DNA of 64,000 nt from Nymphaea colorata (taxonomy: Eukaryota > Streptophyta > Magnoliopsida > Nymphaeales > Nymphaeaceae): contig NC_045143.1 in the NCBI RefSeq assembly GCF_008831285.2, positions 10,239,503-10,303,502 on the forward strand. Direction: 5' to 3'. Positions 33,078-45,100 of the stretch are shown here, in pieces (within the stretch, counting starts at the first letter, position 1; the number at the start of each line of letters is the position of its first letter). A program made the position numbers and the translations under genes. Under the pieces are notes generated by a model. It made no database searches. It saw only the letters and a program-made list of their open reading frames with translations, and was not told the origin of the DNA.

Positions 33078-36000
33078 TTAATTTACGAGCACCATTTCTT
33101 CATTTCTTGACTTCGCAGCTACTTCAGCCTCCAGTCTCTTCCACATCGACTGACGCTGTTCTTCTAACTCCTTTGCATTTGCTTCTTTCTCCAGATACTG
33201 TCGTTCGCACTCAAGGAAAAGCTCATTGTCCATCTCCAAGAACATTTTCCGGACATTAAGAGTCAAACCATGAACTGCTTGATTCCAGTGAGATTGTATG
33301 TTTTTCTCCAGTGCTTCGAAGATGATAGGGAAAATCACACTACGGTTCTGAGCTATCAGACTGACTATGTGATCATTGTTCCACAGGAAAAGGGCACGTT
33401 CTGCTACCTGCAAAGAAGTACCAAGAAAAGCATATGATTCACATAATCCATACATTACAAAAAAAAAAAAAAAACTAGAATTCAACCATCAAAGGAAAAC
33501 ATGATGATAGGCATACTACAGTGGGTCCGTAATCTGCATAACAATCAAAATGTGTTAACTGTCAATATATTAATATGCTCAAACGTGCTCTTATGCTTCG
33601 ACAAAAAGAAGAGACCAAAAGGACATACAACATGAAAGATCCCACGAAAATAGCATCTTATTTCGACACTGTAAATTGCACTAGAGCACTTTCTTTCACT
33701 TAAAAATTTTGAAGATTGTTTGTTCATCTAGACGGCATTCTCCTTAATTCTCTAAATAAACTTCTTGTACCCCCTTCCACACCATTGTCCAAACAATTGG
33801 ATCCACCATTAAAGCAATTAATTGGGGCCTAAACTACCAAAACAACTATAACACAAAATAAAATAGGTAAGATTTCAATGCCTTAGATTTGAAGCCTTCA
33901 TAATTATGAACAAATAAGTAAGAATTGTCTAGCAGCTTATGGCATTTAAACTTTACAAAAACCTGCCACCAGCTGCATGCTGAAATAATAAACTATTCAA
34001 GACTGACTTTCCAGTTTAAAATAAAATAGTTCCTTTGCGAATGCTCTGATCAATCATCATATGGAATCATCTTTTTCCCAAGTCAAGATCCAGTAGATAC
34101 AGAGGTTCAAGTGTAAGCCAAAACCCTCATGCGTGAAACGCCATGGAAGAAAATTAACTTGGGACTGGAAATGCATGTTTATCCCAAAGGGAAAATCGTC
34201 ATGCTTGAAATGCCTTGAAAGAAAATTTAACTTGTGGCAGGAAACGCATGTCCCCAAACTGTGTATGTGATATTGACAGGTTCACCACATAATCCTGCAT
34301 GCCAATAATTTCCGGCAGAGCTAAAAAAAAAGTGCAACTGATGAAATGAATCCATTTCTCAGCTGTTGCAAGGTTGCACTTCATTTTCAGATAATCAGAT
34401 TGTGCTAGTTTATGCATATACAGGCTGTATAATATGATGAAGCTGCACGATAAATTTGACCATTACAAATTATATATGCTTTATGAGAACAGAGAATCAA
34501 AAGACACATATTGGAGGATAATCCCAAGCAAATTAGAAGACATCCCGAAAACAGAAAAAACCACTTAGCACAAAATGTCAAGCAGGCAAACATAGAAGTT
34601 GAGTCTTGACTGATCAGTCTACTCTCACCCCCATCCACCAAAAAAAAGATAAAAACATTCATTATACCAGCTTCCAGCCTACGCTGCACATGAGAGAACC
34701 ATTTTATTCTAATAGAGAAAACATCCACTTGCAAGGAGTGGAAGGAAGTTGTAGCATTAACAAAGCATAAAATTGTATGTAATGAGCAGCCAAGGAACAC
34801 ACATGAAACTCCAGACAAAATACAACTTTCATGAAGCTTGTTGAGAGGTTGAATACCACAAGAAAACTTAATACTAGACCAGAATCAAAAGTATCACAGC
34901 GAGTTTTACTAGGAATTGAATGGATGTAGCAAGTACATCAAAAATAGGAAACAGCATGTTTGATAAAAGGATGGTACATAATCTTCTCATATATAGTAGA
35001 AAGTATGCTGTCAGTTCTTAAGCCAGATGCTAAAAGATAACAACCTTCCACTTGTTCGATTAGCAAATTGACCAAGCATAAATTATTTAATGAGCCAAAA
35101 CCAGGGAATGGTCAAAATAGAAAGCAAAATCAGGATAAAAGAACTAGTGTCAAAATGGCAAGCATGATCAGGATAAAGGAACCAGATTTGGAAAATGGCA
35201 AATCAGGTTGCTCCTTCATTGAAGATTTCCAGGATAGCTGATTTATATCTGGAGATACACAAGCTGTAGCAAGGTATTCAAACCACAGCTCCTCTAAAGG
35301 AGGAAACTGAAAGGGGCGCCAAAGTTTTTCAAATATTTCTTGTGTAACAACCATATAAAATCCCCCAAAATATTGAACTTCCCATACTATCAGGAACACG
35401 TCGATCTTATGTTACAGAAAAGGAAAAACAACTGCCAGGAATAAAGATCAACATCAATTCGCATGACTCCTAAACGAGGAAGCATGGAATTCTCCTTTTC
35501 AATTAAAATCCTACAGTTCCATCAAACAGCAGGTAAAAAAAATCTTGCATAATATGTAACAAGGAAATGAGCTGTGTGGAATGAATATGAACAACAAATG
35601 TACCTGAAAATGTGAACTATTTAAGCAGCGGCCTATTTGTCTAAAAAGTGGGACCATGCAGCGCTGGAACTCTGCAGATTGTGTTGCCTCAAGAACTTCC
35701 TCCAACTCGTTCAGAAAAAGCACCTCCTTCTGACAATTAATGACAGGCCAGTACTTCAACAGTCCCCTAATTACTATGTCTGCAAGCTTATAATCTTTCT
35801 CGACAAATTGGGTTATGCAATATGATAGTTGTTGATGATACACTGAAACCGATTTAGGCTTGTGAAGTGGGATAAGAGCCCGTACCAGGAACAGCTTATG
35901 TTCCTCTTTCATTGGCAACGCAAACCCATTTATTATGCTTCCAAGAATCTCCAAAAGCTCACCAATCCCACTGTGCCTCTCCGTCTCAAATATAAATCTA

Positions 36001-36806
36001 TAAAAGATATTGTTGATTGCCTTCCTTATGAAGGGACGGTGGACCATGAACTTTCCATATATGCGGTGAAGAATGGTTTTTAAATAGTCCCTTTCACGCA
36101 TATCCTCTGAATCAAACAAATCAAGCAGTTTCAGAACAAAAGAGTGGTCTATATACCTTTTAGCAATCTTAGTATCAGTGTCTGAAGAAACAACATATCG
36201 TAAAAGAAGATCATAAACAATCTGTAAGTGTGGCCATGCTGGCTCAAGAAAAGTGTCCTCTTCCTCAGGATCAGCAGTATCTGATCCAGTGTTCTCATAA
36301 GAAGCAGGAGGTAAGCATCGAAATATATTAACAGAAATCATCCTGATTAGTTCTTCTTGCATGGGCTCCGTCATTTTCCCTGAACCTGACTGAATGAAAT
36401 CGACGAACTCAAGCAACGTCTGCCTTTTAGTCTCTTTCTCTCTAACAAATTTGAAAGTATCTGAGAAATCGAAAATTATAGAACAAATCTGAAGCTTTCT
36501 CATGAACAGATTCTGCCGATCAGAGACTGGAACTTCTCTGAAAAGTGGAAGCAATTCGATGGCTCCTGCAGAAGAAGGCGTGGTGGCCAGAACTCTATCC
36601 CCACCCACTTGAGTAGCTGCATTGCTTCGAATTACATTATTATTCACAGTGACGTTAGACGTCGAAATGCTGGTTGGGTTGGAAACTGAAGCGGAAACAA
36701 AATGGCCCGAAGAAGAATTTGCAGACAAGTGGAACACCGCCGACTCATTTGGATCTGATTTCGAGGGCTTGCGGCTTCCCCGCTTGCCCATTATCTTGGT
36801 AAACAT
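33078..36806 (-). CDS. PP2A regulatory subunit B' (B56 family), 510 aa
   Basis: B' subunits direct the serine/threonine phosphatase PP2A to substrates by bridging to the A scaffold through a HEAT-like superhelix. There are two coding exons on the minus strand, 36806-35604 (401 codons) and 33407-33078 (109 codons plus stop), separated by a 2.2-kb GT-AG intron after HFQ. The N-terminus is a Ser/Asn-rich low-complexity segment (residues 1-80). The conserved core then opens with [12 protein letters not shown] and carries the family blocks [73 protein letters not shown] and [11 protein letters not shown] charged coiled-coil-like tail ([20 protein letters not shown]) closes it. Length and the MFTKIM start resemble the B' alpha/beta-type plant isoforms. 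The core is uninterrupted, so it is probably functional. Confidence 0.95.
34128..34252. repeat. 72-bp imperfect tandem duplication in the PP2A B' intron
   Basis: CATGCGTGAAACGCC at 34128 and CATGCTTGAAATGCC at 34200 each lead into GAAAGAAAATT-AACTTG and then GGAAA-GCATGT. Confidence 0.75.
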
Positions 36807-37438
36807 TTTTGTAGAATCCTAGGAACTGCTGAAATATATCGATAACCGCCTTACCAGAAGCTCCAATGGATCGGTCAAAAAAATCAAACAAAACCCATCA
36901 AGCCTTATGAGATTAGGGTCCATGAATCGGTTTCAGAAGGCCCGAATGGAGTAGGAAGCACGTCCCAGTAAGCCCTAATACAGAAAACAAAAACGTAAAT
37001 CACCAAATTCCAAAACAATCCAAACCATGAATAAGAACACGATTCATCGTAAGATCTATAAAAACCAAACGAAAAAATGCAATAGAAATGTAACGGATCA
37101 GAATTACGGAAATCAAACCCCACAAAAACATCAATATAAAAGGAAAAAAAAAAACACCGGCATCGTGATTCAATGAAAACAGAATCACAAATAAAGCAAA
37201 ACCCACAAATTTAAAATCCTACTTCGTCCATCTGAGAGCCACCCACAAGGCCTAACGGATAGGAAGCCAATAACCACAAAACCCTAGAGAAAAAGAGAAA
37301 GGATATCGTGATCTTCACCTAAGAACTAGGGAAGAAGGGACCAACAGTGCCCCTCAGAAGCGCCCGATCTTGATAAATCTAAGCAGGAAAAGGAAAAGAA
37401 AGGACCAGAAAAAGTACCGTTTCCCGATCGATTCATGG
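36807..37438 (-). promoter_or_regulatory. PP2A B' 5' leader with probable UTR intron and overlapping uORF
   Basis: A donor (exon end 37418, then GTACTT) and an acceptor (TTTCAG ending at 36829) bound a probable 589-bp leader intron, 36829-37417. After this splice an upstream ATG at 37436 opens an 18-codon ORF. It runs past the main ATG (36806) in another frame. It ends at a TAA whose last A is the A of the in-frame Met6 codon (a TAATG junction). The splice is predicted only. Confidence 0.45.
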
Positions 37439-37638
37439 CCGGTTTGATGCAAGGAACGCCAGAACCACCTGATGGTAATTCCAGGAAACTCCGACGACAA
37501 TGTTGGCAATTATTAGTAGGTTCCCTTGCAGAACTTTTCTTGGCGTCGATGCGTACAGGAAATACTTTTTAGGGGAGAGACGTAAAAAAATCAAAATTTA
37601 GTTACTTTTTGTGGCGTTCTCTCAGGTAGCAGATCATA

Positions 37639-37662
37639 TGAGAGAGAGAGAGAGAGAGAGAG
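37639..37662. repeat. (GA)n microsatellite near the PP2A B' promoter
   Basis: About 12 GA units; on the gene's sense strand this is a CT patch, common near plant transcription starts. Confidence 0.9.
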
Positions 37663-38404
37663 ACCGAGCGAAAGGGAGACCGAGAGAAAGAGCGTTGTAC
37701 GCACGGAGAGTGGTTGAGATATGGCACTTTTTCTAAGAGAAGTAATTAAAAATAGAAAACTTTTATTCAGGAACTAAAAAATTTCCGCAAATTTCAGATG
37801 CAAACTTCTTGGCTTCCAAACTCATCATACGGTTTGTCGACAACTGCTCAGTTCACAAGGAGACGTAATTGCATGTTTGCTTTAAGTTGGCCGTAGCAAA
37901 ACGAAGATCTAAAGTTTCGTCTCTTACCATCAAGTAAGAAGATCATTTATCTAAACTACCAAAAGAGTGTGCCCCTCGATCACTGCCATTCTCTTTAATC
38001 TGAACGAGGTTCTAACTTGAGGCTGATATCACCAAATTGAAAGAAGATGTCTTTTTCTTCAGTTATAGATAACGGTTGACTTCAAAATGAAATTTCGCTC
38101 AATAAATGTATATGCTTTTCACGGACTGTTTCGATCGAAGCGTCCGTACTCCTCCTTAATCGCTTTTCACGGACTCGAATTGTCCCCCATTTCTTTTCTG
38201 CCCTTTCAAGGTTAGATTTATGGACGGCCTTATGAGTACGTGAAGCGCTAATATTTAAAGCTAAATCATGGTGACACTTATTATTAGTTTTTCCTTAAGG
38301 AGCACGGTTACCGTTGCCAATCTATAAGAAGAGTCGCAAGCTAGATCTGTTCTCCTTATTGGATTCAAAAGCATCGACTCTCTAGCACTTGCCAATTGGT
38401 CTTC
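37663..38404. other. Intergenic DNA, nothing recognised
   Basis: Sequence upstream of the PP2A B' gene without convincing ORFs or repeats. Confidence 0.4.
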
Positions 38405-38540
38405 GCCATAGTTGGCAAACCTGCCGATTCAAATTGCAAGTTACCTGAGTTCGAGTTTGAGTTCGAGTTCGAGTTAGCTAAGTTCATTCATGTAATTAGG
38501 TCGAGTCGGGGTTTGCCGAGTCAGCCGGGATCGCCAACTA
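38405..38540. repeat. ATAGTTGGCAAACC-type repeat family 2, short copy
   Basis: Starts CATAGTTGGCAAACCTGCC, contains repeats of GAGTTCGAGTT, and ends near GTTTGCCGAGTCAGCC. The start matches the inverted end of the element at 57100-57325. Confidence 0.55.
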
Positions 38541-39296
38541 ATGTGTGTTGCTAAATATTAAAATTTGTTATTTTTTTTGAATTGTGAAATATCACAAACT
38601 TTACCAAATGTACATAAATACCCATAGTACATGTCATTCAATTTTGGTTGATAAAAAAATCAAACATGATGTCATGACAAACTTGTGTTCCTCGTCCATT
38701 TATATATATAAAAAAACACTATTATAAATGTTTATGACCTAACCCAGCTGAGACACCAGGTCAACTCTCTCTCTCTCTCTAGTGACCATGACTTCAATTG
38801 ATCTGAGTCCGAGTAATGGGTTTCCGGACTGTGGTTAATGAGTGAGCGACTGTCATTGGAAGAGCAGTTGATAATAGGAATACTGTATTCTTTGGAATCT
38901 ATTGTTCTATGAATGTAATAAAAAAATGGATTCATTATGGATGTATTATAAAAAATGGACAAATTCATTGAACATTGCATTACAAAGAATGCAACTTACC
39001 AAACGCCCTCTGAAGGAGTGTTATTTGGAAATCTAACAACCTCAAATCTCATCAATGAATTTGTGAATGTCTAAATGACATGTGAAGTGATATATACATC
39101 TTAGCTGGATAGAGATAAAGGTGGCACAACTTCAATTTCTAAAAAATGTCATCACCAAAAGCTTTTCATATTAGTTTTCAATGTACTTTCATCACTGTCA
39201 AACAAACTGTCTGACGCTTGATTCGATTTAAATAAGTTGGATTGGATTCAGTTCTACAAAGCATGTGAATTGGTATTCATGTAACAAGCTTCATAT

Positions 39297-39298
39297 AA

Positions 39299-39329
<31 letters not shown>

Positions 39330-39330
39330 C
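39297..39330. repeat. (TA)n microsatellite
   Basis: TA tract with one CATA interruption, immediately left of the GC-rich island. Confidence 0.9.
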
Positions 39331-39332
39331 TC

Positions 39333-39889
39333 GCTCGGCTGGTGTGGGCCGTCGACGCGGATGGCCCACGCTGGTGATTTTTGAAAACTTCAATAAATAA
39401 AAAAAGGACGCGCGATAGAGCGTTGGAAGAAACGGACTAAGGGAGGCTCGCTTTCTTCCCCATCAACGAGAAGGGGTGGCCTTCCGTCGCCACTGGCGGC
39501 CTGCTGCCATCTTGGTGGTGGCCGCCGGACCGGCCGGCGATGACAAGCGGCGCAGGCCACCGGCGGAAAGGGGAGGCCTCCGACGTTTTATTTTAATTAT
39601 TAATGTTACAAGAACGGGGGAGGCGATGGCTTCCCCTGCCCTTGTTTTTTTCAGTAAATGTTAGAAAAAAAACGTGATGGGTGAGGCCGTCGTCGCCGGC
39701 GGGCTGCGCCGCCCTCCACCCGCCGACGCTTCCCCCATCACAAACAAGCGATGACAGGGGAGGCGACGGCCTCCTGCATCACAAACAGGCGGGTGGAAGG
39801 GCCCAGGGCTCTCGACGCTAGGCAACGTATGTTTTTATTTTAAAAAGGCCGTGGAGGCTGCACAATAGCCGCGCAAAATTGCTCGGCTG
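39333..39889. mobile_element. GC-rich 0.54-kb insertion-like island
   Basis: A strikingly GC-rich block sits between two (TA)n tracts. It is flanked by a 9-bp direct repeat GCTCGGCTG at 39333-39341 and 39881-39889. It contains several copies of a GGGGAGGCGACGGCCTCC-like near-palindrome and of CATCACAAACA-GCG. No clear terminal inverted repeat and no long ORF were found. A 9-bp direct repeat is typical of Mutator-like elements, so a non-autonomous or gene-fragment-carrying insertion is possible. That reading is an inference. Confidence 0.4.
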
Positions 39890-40429
39890 TTTTATATATA
39901 TATATATATAAAGAAAATTTATTACTGGTTTAACTTTCCAGAGTTTACAATGACATCTAATAAGACGATTCTGATGCAAAAAACAATAAGAAAAATATGA
40001 TGGGGATTTGTTTTCGTATTTTTTACCCTGTTATTCTCTCACTCACCTATTTGCATAATGGATATTAAATAGATTGGTGACTCTAGATAATCAGTCATTG
40101 TCCACTCACTATATATATTCATATATATAAGTAATTGGTAGACAGGAGACCAGCGGGGACCTCTCAAAACTGATTGTCAGAAAGGTGTTTAATACAATTC
40201 AACTGTATAAAAATGAACTTAAGAATATGTCTATGAGAAACGTACACTAAATTTAGTCATTTTTTAGCTTAATAGTGGCGTTGCAGTAATGAAAAAACGA
40301 ACTGATCTTATAAAATACAAAATTTAATTGTAGAAAAATTCATATGTCATAAAAACAACATGAACTACGACATATTTTCTTTTAAAATAGTATTTATAAA
40401 CATATTAGAAAGCTGAAATGTTGTTTTTT

Positions 40430-40760
40430 TTTTCAACAAAAATTTACGAGGTCGGGTTTTTTTTTTCTGTGGCCTAAGCGGTTTGAGATATAAAAATTTT
40501 CTTGGATAGAAACCAGATTGTTAGGTCAAAGACAAAACCTGACCCTTTAATTAAAAGAAAAATATTTTAAATAAAATATAAGCATCGTAATATATTTATA
40601 GAAACAGTTTTGATATAAAGCATGTTTTGAATCAATTTGTTTTTATTAAAAATATGGAATTTTCTATCATCAAAATGTTTATAATATGTAAGCTATTCAG
40701 TTTTGCTTATTATAAAAACACTATTAAATCAAAAAATGATCAACTTGGATATGTTCTGCA
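40430..40760 (+). repeat. Dispersed AT-rich repeat family 4, copy 3
   Basis: Blocks TTAGGTCAAAGACAAAACC, AAAATATTTTAAATAAAATAT, GATATAAAGCATGTTTTGA and CACTATTAAATC line up in order with the copy at 11560-11830. Confidence 0.65.
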
Positions 40761-40769
40761 TCAACTTGT

Positions 40770-42108
40770 TGAGCACTTTCACCACACAATCATGGGAAAG
40801 CATAAGATAGGGTTCAAAATGCATCCACGATAGATATTGAACCCCATCCCTACCTGCTTTGTCGCTGATCTCAGCATGCACTTTGCACCTAAGATGACTA
40901 TAAAGTGACAATTGGAATTGGTGGTAAGGCACCAAAGTTTTAAAATCCCTCAAGGATTCCTAATATTATCTATCAAATATGAAATCATTGTTGAGGTCAC
41001 TTGCATGAGGTATTACAAAAAACACTGTAAAAATGCTACAGCGGCATTGCTTGCAAAGGGAGGCAATGCCTAAATGTATATGACAAAAAGGAACTTTCTA
41101 CTTAGCTAGCTTTGACAACTAGAACTCTAGACATTGGAGCTGTCTAATGGCCAGGTCTCCCAGCCAAACATTGGTTGAACCTGCACAAGAAAAAAGGGCC
41201 TTTCTCGACATGGAGACATTATTATGGTTCGATGAGTATCATTGCATATTTTCAGTACTAACACAAATGACACAAGAGAGGTCAAAAGGGTCTCATGCTA
41301 AATTTGTGGTCAATTATTAACAAGCTATATGCTTCAGTCCTGAGCAGCTTTAGTCATAGAGTTAGCTTGGGCTAGACCTCATGTAGCTACAATTCTAGCT
41401 TGGTTGTTGCTGACCTGTTGAGCAACTTTGTCATGAGTGCAACAGCCCTTCTTTGTGATGATTTTGATTTTTGTACATGGGATCTAGCAAAGTGTAAAAA
41501 TGATTAGTTACTGTGTACCTCATACATTTCTTGCTACTATTTTTACTTTCTTGCCACATATAGTTCTTTGTTGCAAGGGAAAAGAAACCTGAATCACCCC
41601 TGAAAAGTTCGGTAAAAGTGTGAGAAGTGCTAGTACTCAATTAGTAGCATCTCCGAAGTTGAAGCATACTCTAGACAAGTACCTGGTGAATTCACAAGCT
41701 GAAAGTTTTGTACTCCAACAAGATGTTGCAAAATGGAGTTTGTCCCTTTTCAGTGTGTGAAGAAGCTATTTCTGGAAAATCTACTTCCGTGATGGAGTGT
41801 TCGCCTACCAGGAAAGGCTCCAGAAGCTGGTGTTATCATGTGTGAAGGGGTGAATGCCGAAATTAGAAGGGCAGAAATGGAGCTTACACATTTTCCAACA
41901 AATTTTTTGTCTGTATATTGTAGGTTTGGCATTTCTTTTCCTTTCATGACTTCCAACCTAAAATTTATTCAATACAGATCCTTGTCCATGCTCCCTTTTC
42001 ACATGTTTGCATTTTTTGTGAATATTTGTTACATTGGAATTTCTTCTATGGTAAAACAACTGGATCAATATTATCTCATAGTAAGGTCTAAACAGATGTA
42101 GCCCTTCA
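40770..42108. other. Sequence upstream of the tandem array, unassigned
   Basis: AT-rich DNA with short ORFs. The segment 41655-41760 keeps a plus-strand frame rich in non-repetitive codons (HTLDKYLVNSQAE) that ends in TGA. It could be an exon of the candidate gene that continues into the array, but nothing confirms it. Confidence 0.3.
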
Positions 42109-45100
42109 TTGCTCATTGTTAATAGTAGCACAAATAAGAAAAAACAATGCATCACAAACAGAGAAAAGTCATGCGAAATTAAGACGTCAAGTGGTTTCAC
42201 TTTTGAAGCAAATTCTGGATGTGAAAATGACATAATTTCCCAATCAAATGAGCAGTCTGTGAAGCAATGCTCAAGTTGTCCTAAAGAGCCTGAAGTAGCG
42301 TTCTAGATTATTTACTCTCTGTTTTGAAATGAAGTGCTTATAACTTTTATAATTATCTTGTAGGGTGGTAGCTCTAGCAAAAATCCTACCATGATAGGTA
42401 TCGAGGACTTTGGAATTCTAAGGAGGTGTAGTAGAGCGCCATCACCGACCAATGAGATGAATGTCAATCCCATATATAATTTTTTGGGTAACATTAGCAA
42501 TACTCATGAAACATCTGGATGTCCCAATTCTCCTGAAGAAGAGTTTTTGAGTGAAACCATACAATCAGCAGATGATATATTACTCCAAATTATAGTCTTC
42601 TTAGTTGTTCCATAAAAGATCTAAGACAAGTAGGGAACAACATGATGTGGAAAAATTGGATCACTTAAATAATACATGCTATAAAGAGCATTTGCTGAAG
42701 AATAATAGTAGTATTTGGCATGGTAAGTCTGCTTCAGCTAAAAGGTCATTTAAGCATGCTAAAAAACATGTCAGTATGAGAACAACTGCTATTTTAGAAG
42801 GCTTTGTTGAAGAAAAGTCTCCATTGCCTATATGACAGTTTGATTTCTCAAATGATATAGAATGCTTTTGCCGTATGATTCAGTTGGTAGCCCAAATAGC
42901 TTCAATCTACAAACAAATAATGCACTTAATGACAAAGTCATTGCATCATGATTCTAGCACTGGGAGTTCTCAAGTAAACATACAATATAAAATTAAACAT
43001 CTACATCCAACTGTTAATCCAGTAATCAACAAAAATGCTGGCGGTACTAGTATTTAGGTGATGAAAACTAAGATTTTGCATATGGAGAAAATAAGCCTAG
43101 AAAAATCCATTCTTCATGTTCAATTGTTTTAGTAGGAAAAGAAGTCAACGGTGATCCTAAGTCAATTGAGAAGTGTGGATTGGCAGCAGTCCGTCAAGTG
43201 ATACTATTTTAGTTGATTTGAATGCTTGGGTTCCTTCAAAAATATGTACAATACATTCAAGGAAGGGAAAAACTCATGAAACATCTGGCTGTCCCAATTC
43301 TCCTCGAGAAGAATTTTGGAGTCAAACCATACAATTGGCAGAAAATATGTTTGCTCCAAATCATAATCTTTTTAGTTGTGTTCGTAAATGATCTAAGACA
43401 AGTATGGAACAACATGATTTAGAAAAATTGGATGACATAAATAATACATGCTATGAATAGCACTTGCAGAAGAATACCAGTAGTATTTGGCATGATAAGT
43501 TTGTTTCATCTAAAGGTCATTTAAGCATACTCAAGAACATGTCAACGTGACAACAACTGTTATTTTAGAAGGTTTTTTTGAAGAAAAGTCTCCCTTGTCT
43601 CTGAGGCATTTTGATTTCTCAAATTATGAAAATAATTTTGATGGAGTGTTGTTGCCATATAATTCAGCTAGTACTCAAAATATTTCCATTCTAAAAGCAA
43701 ATAATACACTTATACTCAGTCATTGCATCCTGATTCTATCAATGGAAGTTCTCAAGGAAAAATGCAGTATAAAACTGGACATTTACATCTAACTGCTGAT
43801 CCAATGATCAGCAAAAACGCTTGCGGTACTAGTATTCAGGTGATGGAAATTGAGATTTTTGGAGATGGAGAAAATAAGCTTGGAAAAGTCCATTCTCCAT
43901 GTTTAATTGTTTTAGCAGGAAAAAAAGTCAATAATGATCCTAAGTCAATTGAGAAGTGTGGAATTGATAGCAGTCCATCAAATGCTATTATTTTAGCTGA
44001 TCTGAGTGCTTGGGTTCCTTCAAAAGTATGTACAATATATTCAGAGAAGGGGATAACTCATGAAACATCCAGGTGTCTCAATTCTTTTATGGAAGAGTTT
44101 TCGAGTGAAGCCATACGATTGGCAGATGATATGCCAATGATATGTTACCTCTAAATGATAATCTTCTTAGTTGTGTCCGTAAAGTATCTAAGACAAGTTG
44201 GGAACAATATGATTTGGAAAAATTGGATCACCTAAATAATACCTTCAGCTAAAAGGTCATTTAAGCATGCTTAAGAGCATGTCAGCATGAGAACAACTAC
44301 TATTTTAGAAGACTTTGTTGCATTTTCTATAAAGTATGTTGATTTCTCAAATGATGAAAATGATTTTGATAGAATGTTTTTGCCATATGATTCAACTGGT
44401 ACTCCAAACAGTCTCATTGTAAAAGCAAATAATGCACTTATAAGTAAGTCATTGCATCCTGATTCTATCACTGAGAGTTCTGAAGTAAACATGCAATATA
44501 AAATTGAACATCTTCATCCAATTGCTGATCCAATGATCATTAAAAATGCTGGAAGTATTAGTATTCAGGTGATGGAAACTGAGATTTTTACAGATGGAGA
44601 AAATTATTCTGAAAAAGAAGTCAATGATGATCCTAAGTCAATTGAGAAGTGTGGAATTGGCAGTAGTCCGTCAAGTGCTATTATTTTAGCTAATGTGATT
44701 GCTTGGGTTCTTTCAGAAGCATGTACAATATATTTAAGGAATGAGATAACTCACGTCTGAAGAAGAGTTATAAAGTGAAGTCATACAATTGTCAGATGAT
44801 ATGTTAGCTCGAAATGGTGATCTTCTTAGTTGTGCTCGTAAAAGATCTAAAACAAATAGGGAACAATATGATTTAGAAAAATTGGATCACTTAAATAATA
44901 CATGTTGTGAAGAGCATTTGCTGAAAATTGCAGTAGTATTTGGCATGCTAAGTCTGCTTTAGCTGAAATGTTATTTAAGCATGATCAAGAACATGTCAGC
45001 ATGAGAACAACTTCTATTTCAGAAAGCTTTGTTGAAGAAAAGTCTATCTTGCATGTGAGGCATTTCAATTTCTCAAATGATAAAAATGATTTTGATAGAA

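Noticed and set aside
42364-42480. Idea that the leader (RRCSRAPSP) belongs to an MLH3-type mismatch repair protein
   Set aside because: Only a vague Arg/Ser/Pro resemblance; no MutL motif is present, so it is not supported.
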